Origin: Prochlorococcus sp. AG-363-B04
Lineage (GTDB): Bacteria > Cyanobacteriota > Cyanobacteriia > PCC-6307 > Cyanobiaceae
Direction of reading: 5' to 3'
DNA length: 64,000 nucleotides
Assembly (NCBI GenBank): GCA_003278465.1
Contig: QCFC01000010.1
Location: 1 to 64,000 of the forward strand
Shown in pieces: positions 8,679 through 18,291 of the stretch (the stretch's first letter is position 1; each line of letters begins with the position of its first letter). The notes under the pieces are model-generated. The model searched no databases. It worked only from the letters and a program-made list of their open reading frames with translations, and was not told where the DNA came from. The position numbers were made by a program, and so were the translations under genes.

Positions 8679-9491
8679 TTATCCCGCTGCCTTCCTTAAA
8701 GCTTGACAAAATTCACCTACTTCATCAGCAACTCTTCCAGATGATGACTTTGCAATACGATTAACAAATGCACTCCCTACAATTGCCCCATCGGCTCCCC
8801 ATTGCCTAACCTTAATTACCTGCTCAGGGCCTGAAATACCAAATCCAACAGCAACTGGAATTGGACTTGATGACCTTAGTTTTTCAACCAAGGACTCTAC
8901 ATTTCCCTCTAACTCTTGGCGCTCCCCTGTAACACCAGTCACAGTTACTAAATAGGTAAAGCCTCTACTCTTTTGCGAGATTCTTTTCATCCTTTCTAGT
9001 GGAGTTGTAGGTGCTACTAACAAAACCAAATCAAGACCAAATTCTGCAGCTAAAGGTGAAAATTGATCAGCTTCTTCAAGCGGGAGATCAGGCACAACAA
9101 TTCCGGAAGCACCTGCCTTAGCTGCTTCAGCACAGAATCTATCCATTCCAATGTTAAGTAATGGATTGGTATAAGTAAATAAAATAATTGGAATAGATAA
9201 TCTACCCTTTAAAGAAGACAACATATCAAGAACCTTCTTAGGCGTTGTTCCCGCTTTTAAAGCACGAGATGCTGCTGCTTGTATTACAGGTCCATCTGCA
9301 AGAGGATCACTATAAGGAATTCCTAATTCAATAATGTCTGCACCAGAATCCTGAAGTCTTAGTAGTAATTCTGCAGTAGTTGCTAAATCTGGATCTCCTG
9401 CCATCAGAAAAGGCATTAAGGCAATACGGTTTTCATCCTTTGCCTGATTGAAACGATTAGAGATCAAGTGCTTGTTTTTGGTGGCATTCAC
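8679..9491 (-). CDS. trpA: Tryptophan synthase alpha subunit
   Basis: Splits indole-3-glycerol phosphate to indole and glyceraldehyde 3-phosphate, with the beta subunit encoded elsewhere. 270 residues, normal length. Seen: [12 protein letters not shown] with the following strand and helix, [14 protein letters not shown] carrying the catalytic Asp, GVTGERQ of loop 6, and the phosphate-binding GFGISGPEQ and GAIVGSA. The GTG at 9491 is chosen because GGGAGG lies seven bases upstream and it fits the family N-terminus; the frame runs on to 9536 without support. Last gene of ndhL-DUF3007-trpA, an order shared by many cyanobacteria. Confidence 0.96.
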   Translation of the reverse strand: MNATKNKHLISNRFNQAKDENRIALMPFLMAGDPDLATTAELLLRLQDSGADIIELGIPYSDPLADGPVIQAAASRALKAGTTPKKVLDMLSSLKGRLSIPIILFTYTNPLLNIGMDRFCAEAAKAGASGIVVPDLPLEEADQFSPLAAEFGLDLVLLVAPTTPLERMKRISQKSRGFTYLVTVTGVTGERQELEGNVESLVEKLRSSSPIPVAVGFGISGPEQVIKVRQWGADGAIVGSAFVNRIAKSSSGRVADEVGEFCQALRKAAG

Positions 9492-9554
9492 CGAATAACC
9501 TCCCTTATCAATTATTAAACTTATAAGAACCCACAATACTCAAAGAACAATAAT

Positions 9555-9899
9555 TCAAGATAAATTAGTTTCATTAGGTTTAGTCTCGCTATCCAGCTCT
9601 GTTAAAAATCTATTCTGCTCTTCTTCAGACATGGATTCAAAGCGGGCCTGGAGTTCAGCATCACTAAGTTCTATAAAAGCTTTTAAGTAACGCTCACGTT
9701 GCTCATTGAAAGTCATTTTTCCTCTGACGACTCTCACCAGATAAGTTCCTATCCATATGACCACTAGTGCAACCAGAAGAGCTTCCGAAGCAATTCCTGA
9801 AGAAGCCCCATCTAAACCGATAAATCTGAAACCCTCATATACAATTGCGCCTAGTGCTAAAACTAGTAAGCCCAGCTGTATGACCTTTGCACGTGTCAA
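9555..9899 (-). CDS. DUF3007 family membrane protein
   Basis: 114 residues with two hydrophobic segments (about 7-24 and 38-58), then a charged helical tail (NEQRERYLKAFIELSDAELQARF). It fits the DUF3007 family of cyanobacteria and plastid-bearing plants, whose role is unproven. TTG start at 9899, four bases after the ndhL stop, with GAGG about nine bases upstream. The fixed place between ndhL and trpA suggests co-transcription with ndhL rather than a role in tryptophan synthesis. Confidence 0.82.
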   Translation of the reverse strand: MTRAKVIQLGLLVLALGAIVYEGFRFIGLDGASSGIASEALLVALVVIWIGTYLVRVVRGKMTFNEQRERYLKAFIELSDAELQARFESMSEEEQNRFLTELDSETKPNETNLS

Positions 9900-9903
9900 T
9901 TTT

Positions 9904-10128
9904 TCAAACCTCGCTCTGACCGTTTGAACGTAGATTTAACAGAGGTGAAAACACAATCAATCCAGGAAAGAACAAAAACACCAACCCATAAATCACCAGA
10001 CGTTCGACCTTACCCATTATCGTCCAACGAGTGTTCATCCAAAAATAAAGGAACAATGGAACCACAACCAGATAGGCGAGGCCCAAAAATGCATAAATGC
10101 CGAGCACCAACAATGAACTGTTATTCAT
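9904..10128 (-). CDS. ndhL: NAD(P)H-quinone oxidoreductase subunit L
   Basis: Small thylakoid membrane subunit of NDH-1, needed in cyanobacteria for respiration, cyclic electron flow and CO2 uptake (known as IctA when first described). 74 residues with two membrane helices: [20 protein letters not shown], then [17 protein letters not shown], separated by [13 protein letters not shown]. The ATG at 10128 is preferred because AGGAAG lies just upstream; earlier in-frame ATG (10149) and GTG (10155) lack this. Confidence 0.9.
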   Translation of the reverse strand: MNNSSLLVLGIYAFLGLAYLVVVPLFLYFWMNTRWTIMGKVERLVIYGLVFLFFPGLIVFSPLLNLRSNGQSEV

Positions 10129-10215
10129 TTGGCTTCCTAAAGCCTGCATAAACACTTTTGAAAAATAGCTCTTAGAAATCTAAGATGTTATTTCGGGCTC
10201 TAGCCCATAAATGTT

Positions 10216-10301
10216 GGGGGCATGGCGGAATTGGTAGACGCAAGCGACTTAAAATCGCTTATCCTGAAAAGGATGTGGGGGTTCAAGTCCCCCTGCCCCC
10301 A
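10216..10301 (+). tRNA. trnL: tRNA-Leu (anticodon UAA), no intron
   Basis: Complete 86-base class II tRNA: 7-bp acceptor stem GGGGGCA/TGCCCCC with discriminator A, a D arm with GGTAG, anticodon stem AGCGA/TCGCT around loop CTTAAAA (anticodon TAA), a long variable arm, and T arm GGGGG-TTCAAGT-CCCCC. The 3' CCA is not encoded. Many cyanobacteria interrupt this gene in the anticodon loop with a group I intron; here the loop is continuous. Confidence 0.98.
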
Positions 10302-10389
10302 TTAGCAAAAGCTAAGAAATCCCACTGATTTTTTTACATTTCAAAGCTTTTAAAAAAATAAATTCCAACGACTTCTAAACCTTTTCTAA

Positions 10390-11475
10390 TCATTCCAACG
10401 CTTCCTTGAGTCCTAAAACGGACCAATTCAATGTCTCACCAGCATGAAAAGGCACTATTTTTTCCTTACTTCCTAAACCATTATTTACTTCGAAAAATTC
10501 TGGAATCACCTGCTCTCTTCGAACAAGGGTAACTGAACCAGTATTCAAAGGTAATCCATAGAAAGCAGGGCCAAATTCGCTAGCAAAGCCTTGAAGCTTG
10601 TGGAGCTTTCCTTCTTCCTCAAAAACCTGTGCATAACTTTCTAAAGCATTTGGAGCATTAAAAATACCTGCACAACCACAAGAACTCTCTTTGAAAGAAC
10701 GTAAATGAGGTGCAGAGTCAGTACCAAGAAAAAAACATGAATTTCCACTCGTTGCCGCCTTACGAAGAGCCCGACGATGATGTTCTCGCTTTACTACAGG
10801 CAAACAAAAATAATCACTCCGCAAGCCACCAGCAAACATTGCATTTCGATTTATATGTAAATGATGTGGGGTAATTGTTGCAGCCAATCTCGAAGAATTA
10901 GCTTCTACAAATTGAACGGCCTGCTCAGTTGTTATATGTTCCATCACTACTCGCAAGGCAGGATAACGCTCTAACAAATGAATTAAGTGTCGCTCAATAA
11001 AAACTGCTTCTCTATCAAAAATGTCAACTTCTTGATCAACCACTTCTCCATGAACAAGTAAAGGAAGTCCTATTTTTTGCATTGTCTCCAGAATAGAGTC
11101 TATTTCTTTAAGATCACTAACACCCTCTGAAGAATTGGTTGTTGAATTAGCTGGGTAAAGCTTTGCTGCTGTAAAGAGTCCAGCTTGAAATCCTCTCTCT
11201 ATTACATCTATAGGTAGATCATCAGTTAAATAAACTGTCATCAAAGGTGTAAAAATTACCCCATCTGGGATTGCCTCCATAATCCTTCTACGATATGAAA
11301 ATGCCGCCTCAACACTAGTAATTGGGGGCTGTAAATTTGGCATCACAATTGCACGATTAAAAATGCTCGCCGTATTCTTTACAACTGCTCTCAATACAGC
11401 TCCATCTCTAAAGTGCACATGCCAATCATCTGGCTGTCGTAAAATGATTTTATCTGCGTCACAGTTTTGATCCAT
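10390..11475 (-). CDS. pyrC: Dihydroorotase
   Basis: Third step of pyrimidine synthesis, cyclising carbamoyl aspartate to dihydroorotate; zinc amidohydrolase. 361 residues, matching the E. coli-type (class II) enzyme. Metal ligands visible: DDWHVHFRDG (first two His), the likely carboxylated Lys in TAAKLYPANSTTNS, LLVHGEV, VMEHITT and the late Asp in FFLGTDSAPH. The ATG at 11475 is preferred over an in-frame TTG at 11490 because AGGA lies nearby. Minus strand, divergent from the exchanger gene. Confidence 0.96.
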   Translation of the reverse strand: MDQNCDADKIILRQPDDWHVHFRDGAVLRAVVKNTASIFNRAIVMPNLQPPITSVEAAFSYRRRIMEAIPDGVIFTPLMTVYLTDDLPIDVIERGFQAGLFTAAKLYPANSTTNSSEGVSDLKEIDSILETMQKIGLPLLVHGEVVDQEVDIFDREAVFIERHLIHLLERYPALRVVMEHITTEQAVQFVEANSSRLAATITPHHLHINRNAMFAGGLRSDYFCLPVVKREHHRRALRKAATSGNSCFFLGTDSAPHLRSFKESSCGCAGIFNAPNALESYAQVFEEEGKLHKLQGFASEFGPAFYGLPLNTGSVTLVRREQVIPEFFEVNNGLGSKEKIVPFHAGETLNWSVLGLKEALE

Positions 11476-11787
11476 TAATCCTGAAATCAATAAGAACTTA
11501 TCAGTAGGAATAAGTCTCTACTCAATCTCTCAAATTTAGCATAGTATTGATTGTATTATTCATGAGGTAATATAGCATCATGTATAATACAATCATAATA
11601 TGTCTTAAAAATAAAAGAACATTCTTCTTTGACTAAGAGAATAGCAATGCAATACTCTATTATTGTGTTAAAAGTTCTTGAATTCCATAGCTCCATAAGA
11701 TTAGATAATTCTAAACAGCTTGATTAGCTTAATGCCTAAATAGCCAGGTATCTAGCACCATCAAAATCACTGAAATCCTTTGAATCC
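11476..11787. other. Divergent intergenic region pyrC / exchanger
   Basis: 312 bases of very AT-rich DNA with no credible gene. It must hold the promoters of both divergent genes, and it contains a large inverted repeat at 11548-11595 described separately. Confidence 0.6.
11548..11595. repeat. Inverted repeat with 18-base arms
   Basis: Arms 11548-11565 and 11578-11595 are complementary over 18 bases with one mismatch, around the 12-base spacer GGTAATATAGCA. There is no T-run after either arm, so it is not a standard terminator. It lies midway between the divergent pyrC and exchanger genes, so it could be a regulator-binding palindrome, a cruciform or a small structured RNA. Confidence 0.75.
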
Positions 11788-12909
11788 ATGTCTCCATTTA
11801 TTAACTCAGCTATAGAAGTAATGATAGGTATAGCACTTTTGTTTGGAGGTGGAGAACTCTTTGTCCAAGGGTCAGTTGCTCTTGCCTTAATCCTAGGGAT
11901 ACCACAACTTGTAATTGGCCTAACAATAGTTTCGCTAGGCACTAGCGCCCCGGAACTATTTGTTAGCGTAAGCTCAGTCATTCAAGGTTCTGATGCACTA
12001 GCTGTCAGCAATGTTGTAGGTAGTAATATATTTAATGTAATGGTTGTTCTTGGCAGTAGTGCGCTAATACTGCCATTAAAGGTAGAAAGTCGTCTAGTCA
12101 AAAGAGATGTACCTTTATTATTAGCAGTTTCATGTGCTGTCTGGGGGATGGCATCATCAGGCCGCGTGACCTGGCAATCAGGTTTAGCTCTATTAATTGC
12201 ACTATTAATTAATACCGTCTGGGAAATAAGAACTGCAAGAGAGGAGCCTGAAGCCTTAGAAGATGCAGAGCCTTCTATAAACAGTAATAATGCAACAGGA
12301 GGTTGGGTTAAATCAATTTCAAGTTTAATTATAGGTATTTTTCTACTAAGTTACGGGTCAAATATTTTAGTAAAGGGGGCAAGCGGAGCAGCAACACTTT
12401 TAGGAGTTAGTGAAGCCTTAATAGGTTTAACTATTGTTTCTGCAGGGACATCAATGCCTGAATTAATAACCTCAGTAGTAGCTGCACTGCGTGGCAAGAC
12501 TGACTTGGCAATAGGTAATGTAGTTGGAAGTAGTTTACTTAACCAATTGCTAGTTCTGGGCAGTGCCGCAATATTTGCAAGAAATGATGGTTTGCTCGTG
12601 GACAACTTACTTATCAACAGAGATTTCCCAATAATGATAATAACAACATTAGCCTGCATGCCAATATTCTGGACAAATGGTCGAATAAGTAGGCTCGAAG
12701 GAGGTATTCTATTAGGGCTATATATCTTCTACATTTTAGAACAAGTAATTCCAAGAACATTACCAGCGTGGCAAGATGAATTTAGAGTTCTAGTTTTATG
12801 CTTAATACTTCCATCTATAATGATCATAATCACTACTCAGACATTAATCTACTGGAGCCGACTAAGAAAAAATATCCCCAAAGGCGACAAATTAAAAGCG
12901 TATAAATAA
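11788..12909 (+). CDS. Calcium/sodium antiporter, CaCA family (YrbG-like)
   Basis: 373-residue cytoplasmic-membrane cation exchanger built of two inverted five-helix halves. The paired alpha repeats are clear: GTSAPELFVSVSS with NVVGSNIFNV in the first half (about 48-85), and GTSMPELITSVVAA with GNVVGSSLLNQ in the second (about 226-260). A polar loop of about 30 residues with acidic character joins the halves. Likely exports Ca2+ in exchange for Na+ or H+; the ion is inferred from family. ATG start. Confidence 0.92.
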   Translation: MSPFINSAIEVMIGIALLFGGGELFVQGSVALALILGIPQLVIGLTIVSLGTSAPELFVSVSSVIQGSDALAVSNVVGSNIFNVMVVLGSSALILPLKVESRLVKRDVPLLLAVSCAVWGMASSGRVTWQSGLALLIALLINTVWEIRTAREEPEALEDAEPSINSNNATGGWVKSISSLIIGIFLLSYGSNILVKGASGAATLLGVSEALIGLTIVSAGTSMPELITSVVAALRGKTDLAIGNVVGSSLLNQLLVLGSAAIFARNDGLLVDNLLINRDFPIMIITTLACMPIFWTNGRISRLEGGILLGLYIFYILEQVIPRTLPAWQDEFRVLVLCLILPSIMIIITTQTLIYWSRLRKNIPKGDKLKAYK

Positions 12910-12965
12910 TAAGATTCTTCTTCCCTCATTGATATTAGAAAAGAATACAAATCCCCTATAATCAT

Positions 12966-14333
12966 TCAGATCATTGTTACAAATTCCTCTGCAACAGTTG
13001 GATGTAAAGCCATAGTCTTATCAAAATCAAACTTTGTAGCACCCATTCCAACTGGGATTGCGGCCATCTGTATTATTTCTGCTGCATTCTCGCCTAACAT
13101 ATGACAGCCCAAAACTTTATTATTATTATTATTAATAATAAGCTTAAGTAAACACTTAGATCCACTCTTTGACAAAGCCTTGGACATTGGCCTAAAACGT
13201 GTTCGATATATTTTCAAATTCTTACTACCATATAATTCAATAGCCTGTTCTTCAGTCAAGCCAACAGATGCAAGCTCTGGATTGCTAAATACAGCACTAG
13301 CTATTAAATTGTAGTTAATCCTCCTATCAATTCCACCAAAAACTCTATCTGCAAAGACCCTACCTTCCTCTATAGCAACAGGTGTAAGGTTGACCCGGTT
13401 TGTAACATCACCAACTGCAAAAATATTAGAAGTTGCTGTTTCCTGAAAATTATTCACAGGTATTTTTTTGTTAGACAAATTAATACCAACTGTATCCAAA
13501 TTCAATCCACTAGTAAGTGGCAACCTTCCAGTAGCAAATAGTAAGCCACCACAGAAATACTTCTCTCCATTTTTTGTATTTATCTCTAAATCTCCTAAGC
13601 TACCTTGAATCGAAAGTAAATCTTGTTCAAAGTAAATCTTAATTCCTTTATTTTGCATTTCTTCCAATAAGGCTCCTGAAATTTCCCTATCAAATCCACG
13701 TAATAAATAAGTGCTTCTAACTAATTGAGTAACATTTACACCTAAACCATTTAGAATGCTTGAAAATTCACAAGCAATGTACCCTCCTCCAACAACAACA
13801 ATATGAGGTGGGAAATCTTTCTGAAGAAACATATCATCACTTACCCATCCCAATTCCGCACCTAAAATACTTGGTCGCTGTGGATTACCTCCTACTGCTA
13901 TTAATATTTTTGAAGCATAAAGATCTCTATATGTAGAATCAGGCTCTTCCTTGTATACACGAACACAATTAGAGTTAATAAAACGACCCCATCCTCTTAC
14001 CAGTTCAACATTAGCCTTTGATAACAAATCAATATGAACTAAATTAAGCCGATCTACTTCATCTCTAACATTTGACAATAAGACTGCAACATCCATTGAA
14101 GAGTTCCTTACATTTACTCCAAAATTTGTGGCAGTCTCCAATTGCTCTTTATAAAGCGAACCATAAACCAAAAGTTTCTTAGGCACACACCCACGAATTA
14201 CGCAAGTTCCCCCAACTCGATCTCCTTCGACAATCGCAACTCTTGCTCCATAACTAGCTGCCCTCTTAGCAGCAGCTAATCCCCCAGAGCCAGCCCCAAG
14301 AACTATCAAATCAAAAGTTGTTTTCACAGCCAA
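12966..14333 (-). CDS. gor: Glutathione reductase
   Basis: NADPH-dependent flavoenzyme keeping glutathione reduced. 455 residues. FAD site GAGSGGLAAAKRA (13-25), redox-active disulfide GTCVIRGCVPKK (about 43-54), second dinucleotide site VVGGGYIACEF (about 179-189) and the C-terminal interface HPTVAEEFV with catalytic His-Glu. Start is TTG at 14333 or GTG at 14327; neither has a strong ribosome binding site. A five-codon Asn run (NNNNN, encoded by a TTA/TTAT-type repeat near 13118-13140) sits in the C-terminal domain. The GST gene next door on the other strand uses its product. Confidence 0.93.
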   Translation of the reverse strand: MAVKTTFDLIVLGAGSGGLAAAKRAASYGARVAIVEGDRVGGTCVIRGCVPKKLLVYGSLYKEQLETATNFGVNVRNSSMDVAVLLSNVRDEVDRLNLVHIDLLSKANVELVRGWGRFINSNCVRVYKEEPDSTYRDLYASKILIAVGGNPQRPSILGAELGWVSDDMFLQKDFPPHIVVVGGGYIACEFSSILNGLGVNVTQLVRSTYLLRGFDREISGALLEEMQNKGIKIYFEQDLLSIQGSLGDLEINTKNGEKYFCGGLLFATGRLPLTSGLNLDTVGINLSNKKIPVNNFQETATSNIFAVGDVTNRVNLTPVAIEEGRVFADRVFGGIDRRINYNLIASAVFSNPELASVGLTEEQAIELYGSKNLKIYRTRFRPMSKALSKSGSKCLLKLIINNNNNKVLGCHMLGENAAEIIQMAAIPVGMGATKFDFDKTMALHPTVAEEFVTMI

Positions 14334-14549
14334 ATCAGAGCTATATCAATTCTCATCTTCTTTTAAGCATTAAATCAAGAACAATTGCTAAAAGTTTTTT
14401 TTCTGAAAAGAAGAAAAACTTCTCCAATCCAAACTAGCCAACACAAATAATCATAAATCTTATTAGAATCTTCACAAACTCATACTATTATCCTTCTAAT
14501 AAATGATAAATTATTACCTAAAAAGGCAAGCAAAACACTTGTTCTAATT

Positions 14550-15827
14550 ATGGTAGAGCAGACCTCATCAAAAGCCCTTAGCTGGGAAGAATTAACTTCC
14601 ATAAGCACTAAAGAAGAAGATAGATTTCAAGGCCCTACAAACCCCTATTCCACATTGCGTCTCTTTGGACAAGATCGAAAGGATATAAGAGTCATCCTAT
14701 ATAGAGACCATCATGCATGGTGTCCTTACTGTCAAAAGATCTGGTTATGGCTCGAATGGAAACGAATTCCTTACAAAGTAAAAAAAGTGACTATGCGTTG
14801 CTACGGAAGCAAAGAACCATGGTATCTAAAAAAAGTACCTTCTGGAATGCTTCCTGCATTAGAACTTGATGAGAAGCTTATTACTGAAAGTGATTCAATA
14901 TTAATTGCACTTGAAAATACTTTTGGATCATTAGGGAGTCCTTTAGAAGATTTAAATATAATGAAATTACGTAATCTCGAACGAAAATTATTTCAAGCGT
15001 GGTGCCTTTGGCTCTGTACTCCATTCTATTCTCAACGTCAAGAAGAGGCAAAGAAAAAATATTTTCAGGAAGTAGCAGAAGAAATGGAAAACAATTTGGT
15101 CTCAATTAAAGGATCTTGGCTAGATTCAAATTCCACTAATGAGCAAGGATTCCCCATACCTAGTAGTGCAGACGTAATCTTTATCCCATACATCGAAAGA
15201 ATGAATGCCTCACTCGCCTACTACAAAGGATTTAGTCTTCGACAAGAGCATCCAGCAATTAATGAATGGCTAATGGCACTTGAAAAAGATGAGATTTATA
15301 GAGGCACTCAAGGAGATTTTCATACACACGCCCATGATTTACCTCCTCAAATGGGAGGATGTTGGTCTTATCCAAATCCACAACAAAAACTTTTTTCACA
15401 TTCCATAGATATTGGGGAAGGCCTTGGCAAACAAGAAACCACTTGGGCCTACAAAGAGCATTCCACAAATGATATGCCTGAACAAATAGCGCTAACAAGG
15501 GTTCTAAAGCATCGGGACAAACTCTTGGCTCTTAATCCATTAGGAGCTAAGAATTTTGATCAACCATTAAGAGCCTCCTTAACACAATTAATAACAAATA
15601 AAACTTGCACCCCCGAGCCTGGCAGTGCTTTTGGTTTGCGATATCTAAGAGATAGGATTTCAGTTCCTAGAGACATGCCTCTTTTATCAGCTAGAAGGAT
15701 GAGGCAAGTACTAGAAGAGACAGCAAAAATTGACAGCATGAGAAGTGGTCCCCCTATACCAACAAAAAATCGACTTGATCAAAATCCCAGACCTTTCCTG
15801 GAATCTCAAATAAGGAACTCTAAATAG
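14550..15827 (+). CDS. Glutathione S-transferase family protein
   Basis: 425 residues, long for a GST. A thioredoxin-like domain is seen at about 50-125: YRDHHAWCPYCQKIWLWLEW carries a CPYC redox motif, followed by KVPSGMLPALELD and ITESDSI, the glutathione gamma-glutamyl contacts. A helical C-domain follows (about 135-250). The last 170 residues (from WSYPNPQQK on) are a cyanobacterial extension I cannot assign. The CPYC site suggests a glutaredoxin-like or dehydroascorbate-type member. Faces away from gor across a 216-base gap. Confidence 0.85.
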   Translation: MVEQTSSKALSWEELTSISTKEEDRFQGPTNPYSTLRLFGQDRKDIRVILYRDHHAWCPYCQKIWLWLEWKRIPYKVKKVTMRCYGSKEPWYLKKVPSGMLPALELDEKLITESDSILIALENTFGSLGSPLEDLNIMKLRNLERKLFQAWCLWLCTPFYSQRQEEAKKKYFQEVAEEMENNLVSIKGSWLDSNSTNEQGFPIPSSADVIFIPYIERMNASLAYYKGFSLRQEHPAINEWLMALEKDEIYRGTQGDFHTHAHDLPPQMGGCWSYPNPQQKLFSHSIDIGEGLGKQETTWAYKEHSTNDMPEQIALTRVLKHRDKLLALNPLGAKNFDQPLRASLTQLITNKTCTPEPGSAFGLRYLRDRISVPRDMPLLSARRMRQVLEETAKIDSMRSGPPIPTKNRLDQNPRPFLESQIRNSK

Positions 15828-15913
15828 GATTATTTTTGGCCAAAACTCTTTACTAAAATAACTTTTAACTTGCAAGCAAGAGAATAATTAATAACAAAAA
15901 TCAGCACAAAAAA

Positions 15914-17311
15914 CTAACGTCTTCTACGTGAGTCTATCTGTAGCAAATCCTTAACTTTTTGCACAAGGCTAGCCATCTGCGGATCACTAGACAACTTCTT
16001 TTCTACCTGCTCTATGGCATACATAACAGTTGTATGGTCCTTCCCTCCAAAGGCTTCTCCTATACGAGGCAAACTCAAATCAGTACCATGGCGCATTAAA
16101 AACATTCCAACTTGGCGGGCCTGACTAACTGCCCTTCGCCTACTACTGCTCCTCATTTCTTCAGAGGTAACCTGAAAGACTTCTGAAACCTTTTCAATTA
16201 CCTGTTGAGGGGTTACTTCTACTCCCTGCCCTGTTGGATCCAACATTGGGGCCACTGATTCGACTGTCATTGGAAGTCCAGTAATTGATGCAAAAGCAAC
16301 TGCTCTCGTTAATGCACCCTCTAATTCTCGGATATTAGAAGTGAAACGCCCTGCTATGAAATGAATCAAATCTCGCGGTAATCGCATCTTTTCTTGTTCT
16401 GCCTTTTTCTGAAGTATGGCCATTCGAGTTTCTAAATCTGGTGTCTGAATATCTGCAATCAGACCCATAGAGAATCTAGAAATCAAACGTTCCTGAAGTC
16501 TAGGAATTTGATTTGGTGGTCTATCACTAGCAAGAACAATCTGCCTACCTGCTTCATGCAAGGCGTTAAAAGTATGGAAAAACTCTTCTTGAGTATATTC
16601 TTTCCCTTCAATGAATTGAATATCATCTACAAGAATCAAATCAGCTGCTCTATATCTATCTCTAAATGCTTGCATGCCATCCTTACGAATGGCCACAATC
16701 AAATCATTAGTGAAAGTTTCTGTTGAGACATAAGCAACCTTTGCTTCAGGGTCGATCTCCAAGCGATAGTGACCTATAGCTTGCATTAAATGAGTCTTAC
16801 CTAACCCAACCCCTCCACAGATAAACAGTGGATTAAACTCTCTCCCAGGCGCTTCTGCTACAGCCAAGGCTGCAGCATGAGCCATTCGACTGTTTGGGCC
16901 AACAACAAAACGATTAAAGACATATCTCATATTCAAACCCGGCAGAATTCTCTTGGGCCCACTAATAGATGAACCAGAGAAACGATCCTTATCAGTACCT
17001 GATGGATAAGTGGGCGGATCTATGACAGGGATCGGCAGATCATTCGATAAGACCTGACCAACCTCATTTACTTCCACAATTACTTTGACTTCGTCTCCAT
17101 ATATTTCCGTCGCAACTGACTGAATTGTATTTACGTAATTCTTACGGAGCCAATCACTAGAAAAACTATTAGGTGCAACCAATTTCAACTGCCCATCCTT
17201 GAAGTCCCCACAACGAGCAGGACGTATCCATGTCTCAAATGTAGGCTTACTAAGATTTTGCTGAAGGGCTTGCTGCACCCCATCCCAGAGCTCTTTGCCC
17301 GTTAGCGCCAC
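15914..17311 (-). CDS. dnaA: Chromosomal replication initiator DnaA
   Basis: 465 residues. Domain I (1-85, [22 protein letters not shown]), a short variable domain II, AAA+ domain III with Walker [12 protein letters not shown] (about 166-176) and Walker [10 protein letters not shown], sensor regions, and domain IV DNA-binding helix-turn-helix with the signature [12 protein letters not shown] near the C-terminus. GTG start at 17311. No run of DnaA boxes was seen by eye in the flanks, in keeping with dnaA lying away from the origin in many cyanobacteria. Confidence 0.97.
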   Translation of the reverse strand: MALTGKELWDGVQQALQQNLSKPTFETWIRPARCGDFKDGQLKLVAPNSFSSDWLRKNYVNTIQSVATEIYGDEVKVIVEVNEVGQVLSNDLPIPVIDPPTYPSGTDKDRFSGSSISGPKRILPGLNMRYVFNRFVVGPNSRMAHAAALAVAEAPGREFNPLFICGGVGLGKTHLMQAIGHYRLEIDPEAKVAYVSTETFTNDLIVAIRKDGMQAFRDRYRAADLILVDDIQFIEGKEYTQEEFFHTFNALHEAGRQIVLASDRPPNQIPRLQERLISRFSMGLIADIQTPDLETRMAILQKKAEQEKMRLPRDLIHFIAGRFTSNIRELEGALTRAVAFASITGLPMTVESVAPMLDPTGQGVEVTPQQVIEKVSEVFQVTSEEMRSSSRRRAVSQARQVGMFLMRHGTDLSLPRIGEAFGGKDHTTVMYAIEQVEKKLSSDPQMASLVQKVKDLLQIDSRRRR

Positions 17312-17643
17312 ATGACTTAGTTATTAGGCTCCGAATCTAGGCACAATTAGAAAACAAGATGGTCTTAATTGAGACAATCCACTCAAAGTGATTAAAGCCT
17401 CTCGTAAGCCATCTACCCTTGCCATCTCTCACTTTTTGAACAATCCTGTTCATCTAAATTGCAGCAAAATCAAGAATCCTCTCCTAAATAGATGCAACGA
17501 ACAGTTACTTAACCCAACCAATCGGAGGAAGAGTCTAGAAGAGAAGGTATGCCCATTTCAGACAAATTACAAGAGGGAACCCACTCCACCACCGTTCCGA
17601 GTGAAATTCAACGTATTAAACATTTAAGTCAGGACTGATATCA
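17312..17643. other. dnaA upstream region
   Basis: 332 bases between divergent dnaA and a glycosyltransferase gene. An 80-codon open frame at 17388-17627 lacks a ribosome binding site and a recognisable protein pattern, so I do not call it. The TTATCCACA-like boxes expected of an origin were not seen. Confidence 0.5.
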
Positions 17644-18291
17644 ATGCATTCAAGACCAATTCTTGTAGTAATGGCCCGATGGCCAGCCATTGGGAGGTGC
17701 AAAAGGAGACTGGCAGCAAGCATAGGCTCAGCAAAAGCCTCTTCCATTCAAAGAGAACTAATCAGACACACAATCACAGTGGCAAATGACCTTTCAAAAG
17801 AAGGTCATTTGGAAGTTCAACTGGCCGTTGATGGAATAGCTCATCAAGCAGCTAAGAGATGGGGCGCAAGGCAGGGTGCTGCTTTGACAGTACTTCAAGG
17901 GAAAGGGGACTTGGGCATTAGAATGAAGAAGCAAATTTTAAGGATTCAAAATCAACCTCATCCAAGGTCAGGATCAGAGCGCGAAACTATCCTGATTGGT
18001 TCTGACCTCCCTACTCTTTGCAAAAGAGATCTAATTGAAGCTATTGAAGGTTTAACACATAAAGACCTGGTTTTAGGGCCCTCTAATGATGGTGGTTACT
18101 GGCTAATAGGTCTCTCTCAGAAACTTGTTCTACCAATTTCATCATGGATTTTTTCTGGTATTCCATGGGGTACAAAACATGTTCTTCCTAAAACAATGCA
18201 ACAAGCAAGATTAAGGGGAATTCCTTTTAAATTACTAAACCATCAAAATGACCTAGATCTTCTTGAGGATCTTTCACCTTGGCAAGCATGA
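17644..18291 (+). CDS. TIGR04282 / DUF2064 family glycosyltransferase
   Basis: 215 residues of a nucleotide-sugar-transferase-like GT-A fold. VMARWPAIGRCKRRLAASIG is the family N-terminal motif (nucleotide loop), IGSDLPTL carries the metal-binding Asp, and LGPSNDGGYWLIGL is the diagnostic late motif. Such genes are often paired with TIGR04283 and annotated as arsenosugar biosynthesis enzymes; the actual substrate is not shown here. ATGA overlap with the next gene indicates a two-gene operon. Confidence 0.87.
   Translation: MHSRPILVVMARWPAIGRCKRRLAASIGSAKASSIQRELIRHTITVANDLSKEGHLEVQLAVDGIAHQAAKRWGARQGAALTVLQGKGDLGIRMKKQILRIQNQPHPRSGSERETILIGSDLPTLCKRDLIEAIEGLTHKDLVLGPSNDGGYWLIGLSQKLVLPISSWIFSGIPWGTKHVLPKTMQQARLRGIPFKLLNHQNDLDLLEDLSPWQA

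Noticed and set aside
17388-17627. 80-codon plus-strand frame upstream of dnaA
   Set aside because: No ribosome binding site, low-complexity composition and no family pattern; lies in the dnaA control region.
17312-17643. Replication origin next to dnaA
   Set aside because: No cluster of DnaA boxes was seen by eye; in picocyanobacteria the origin lies near dnaN.
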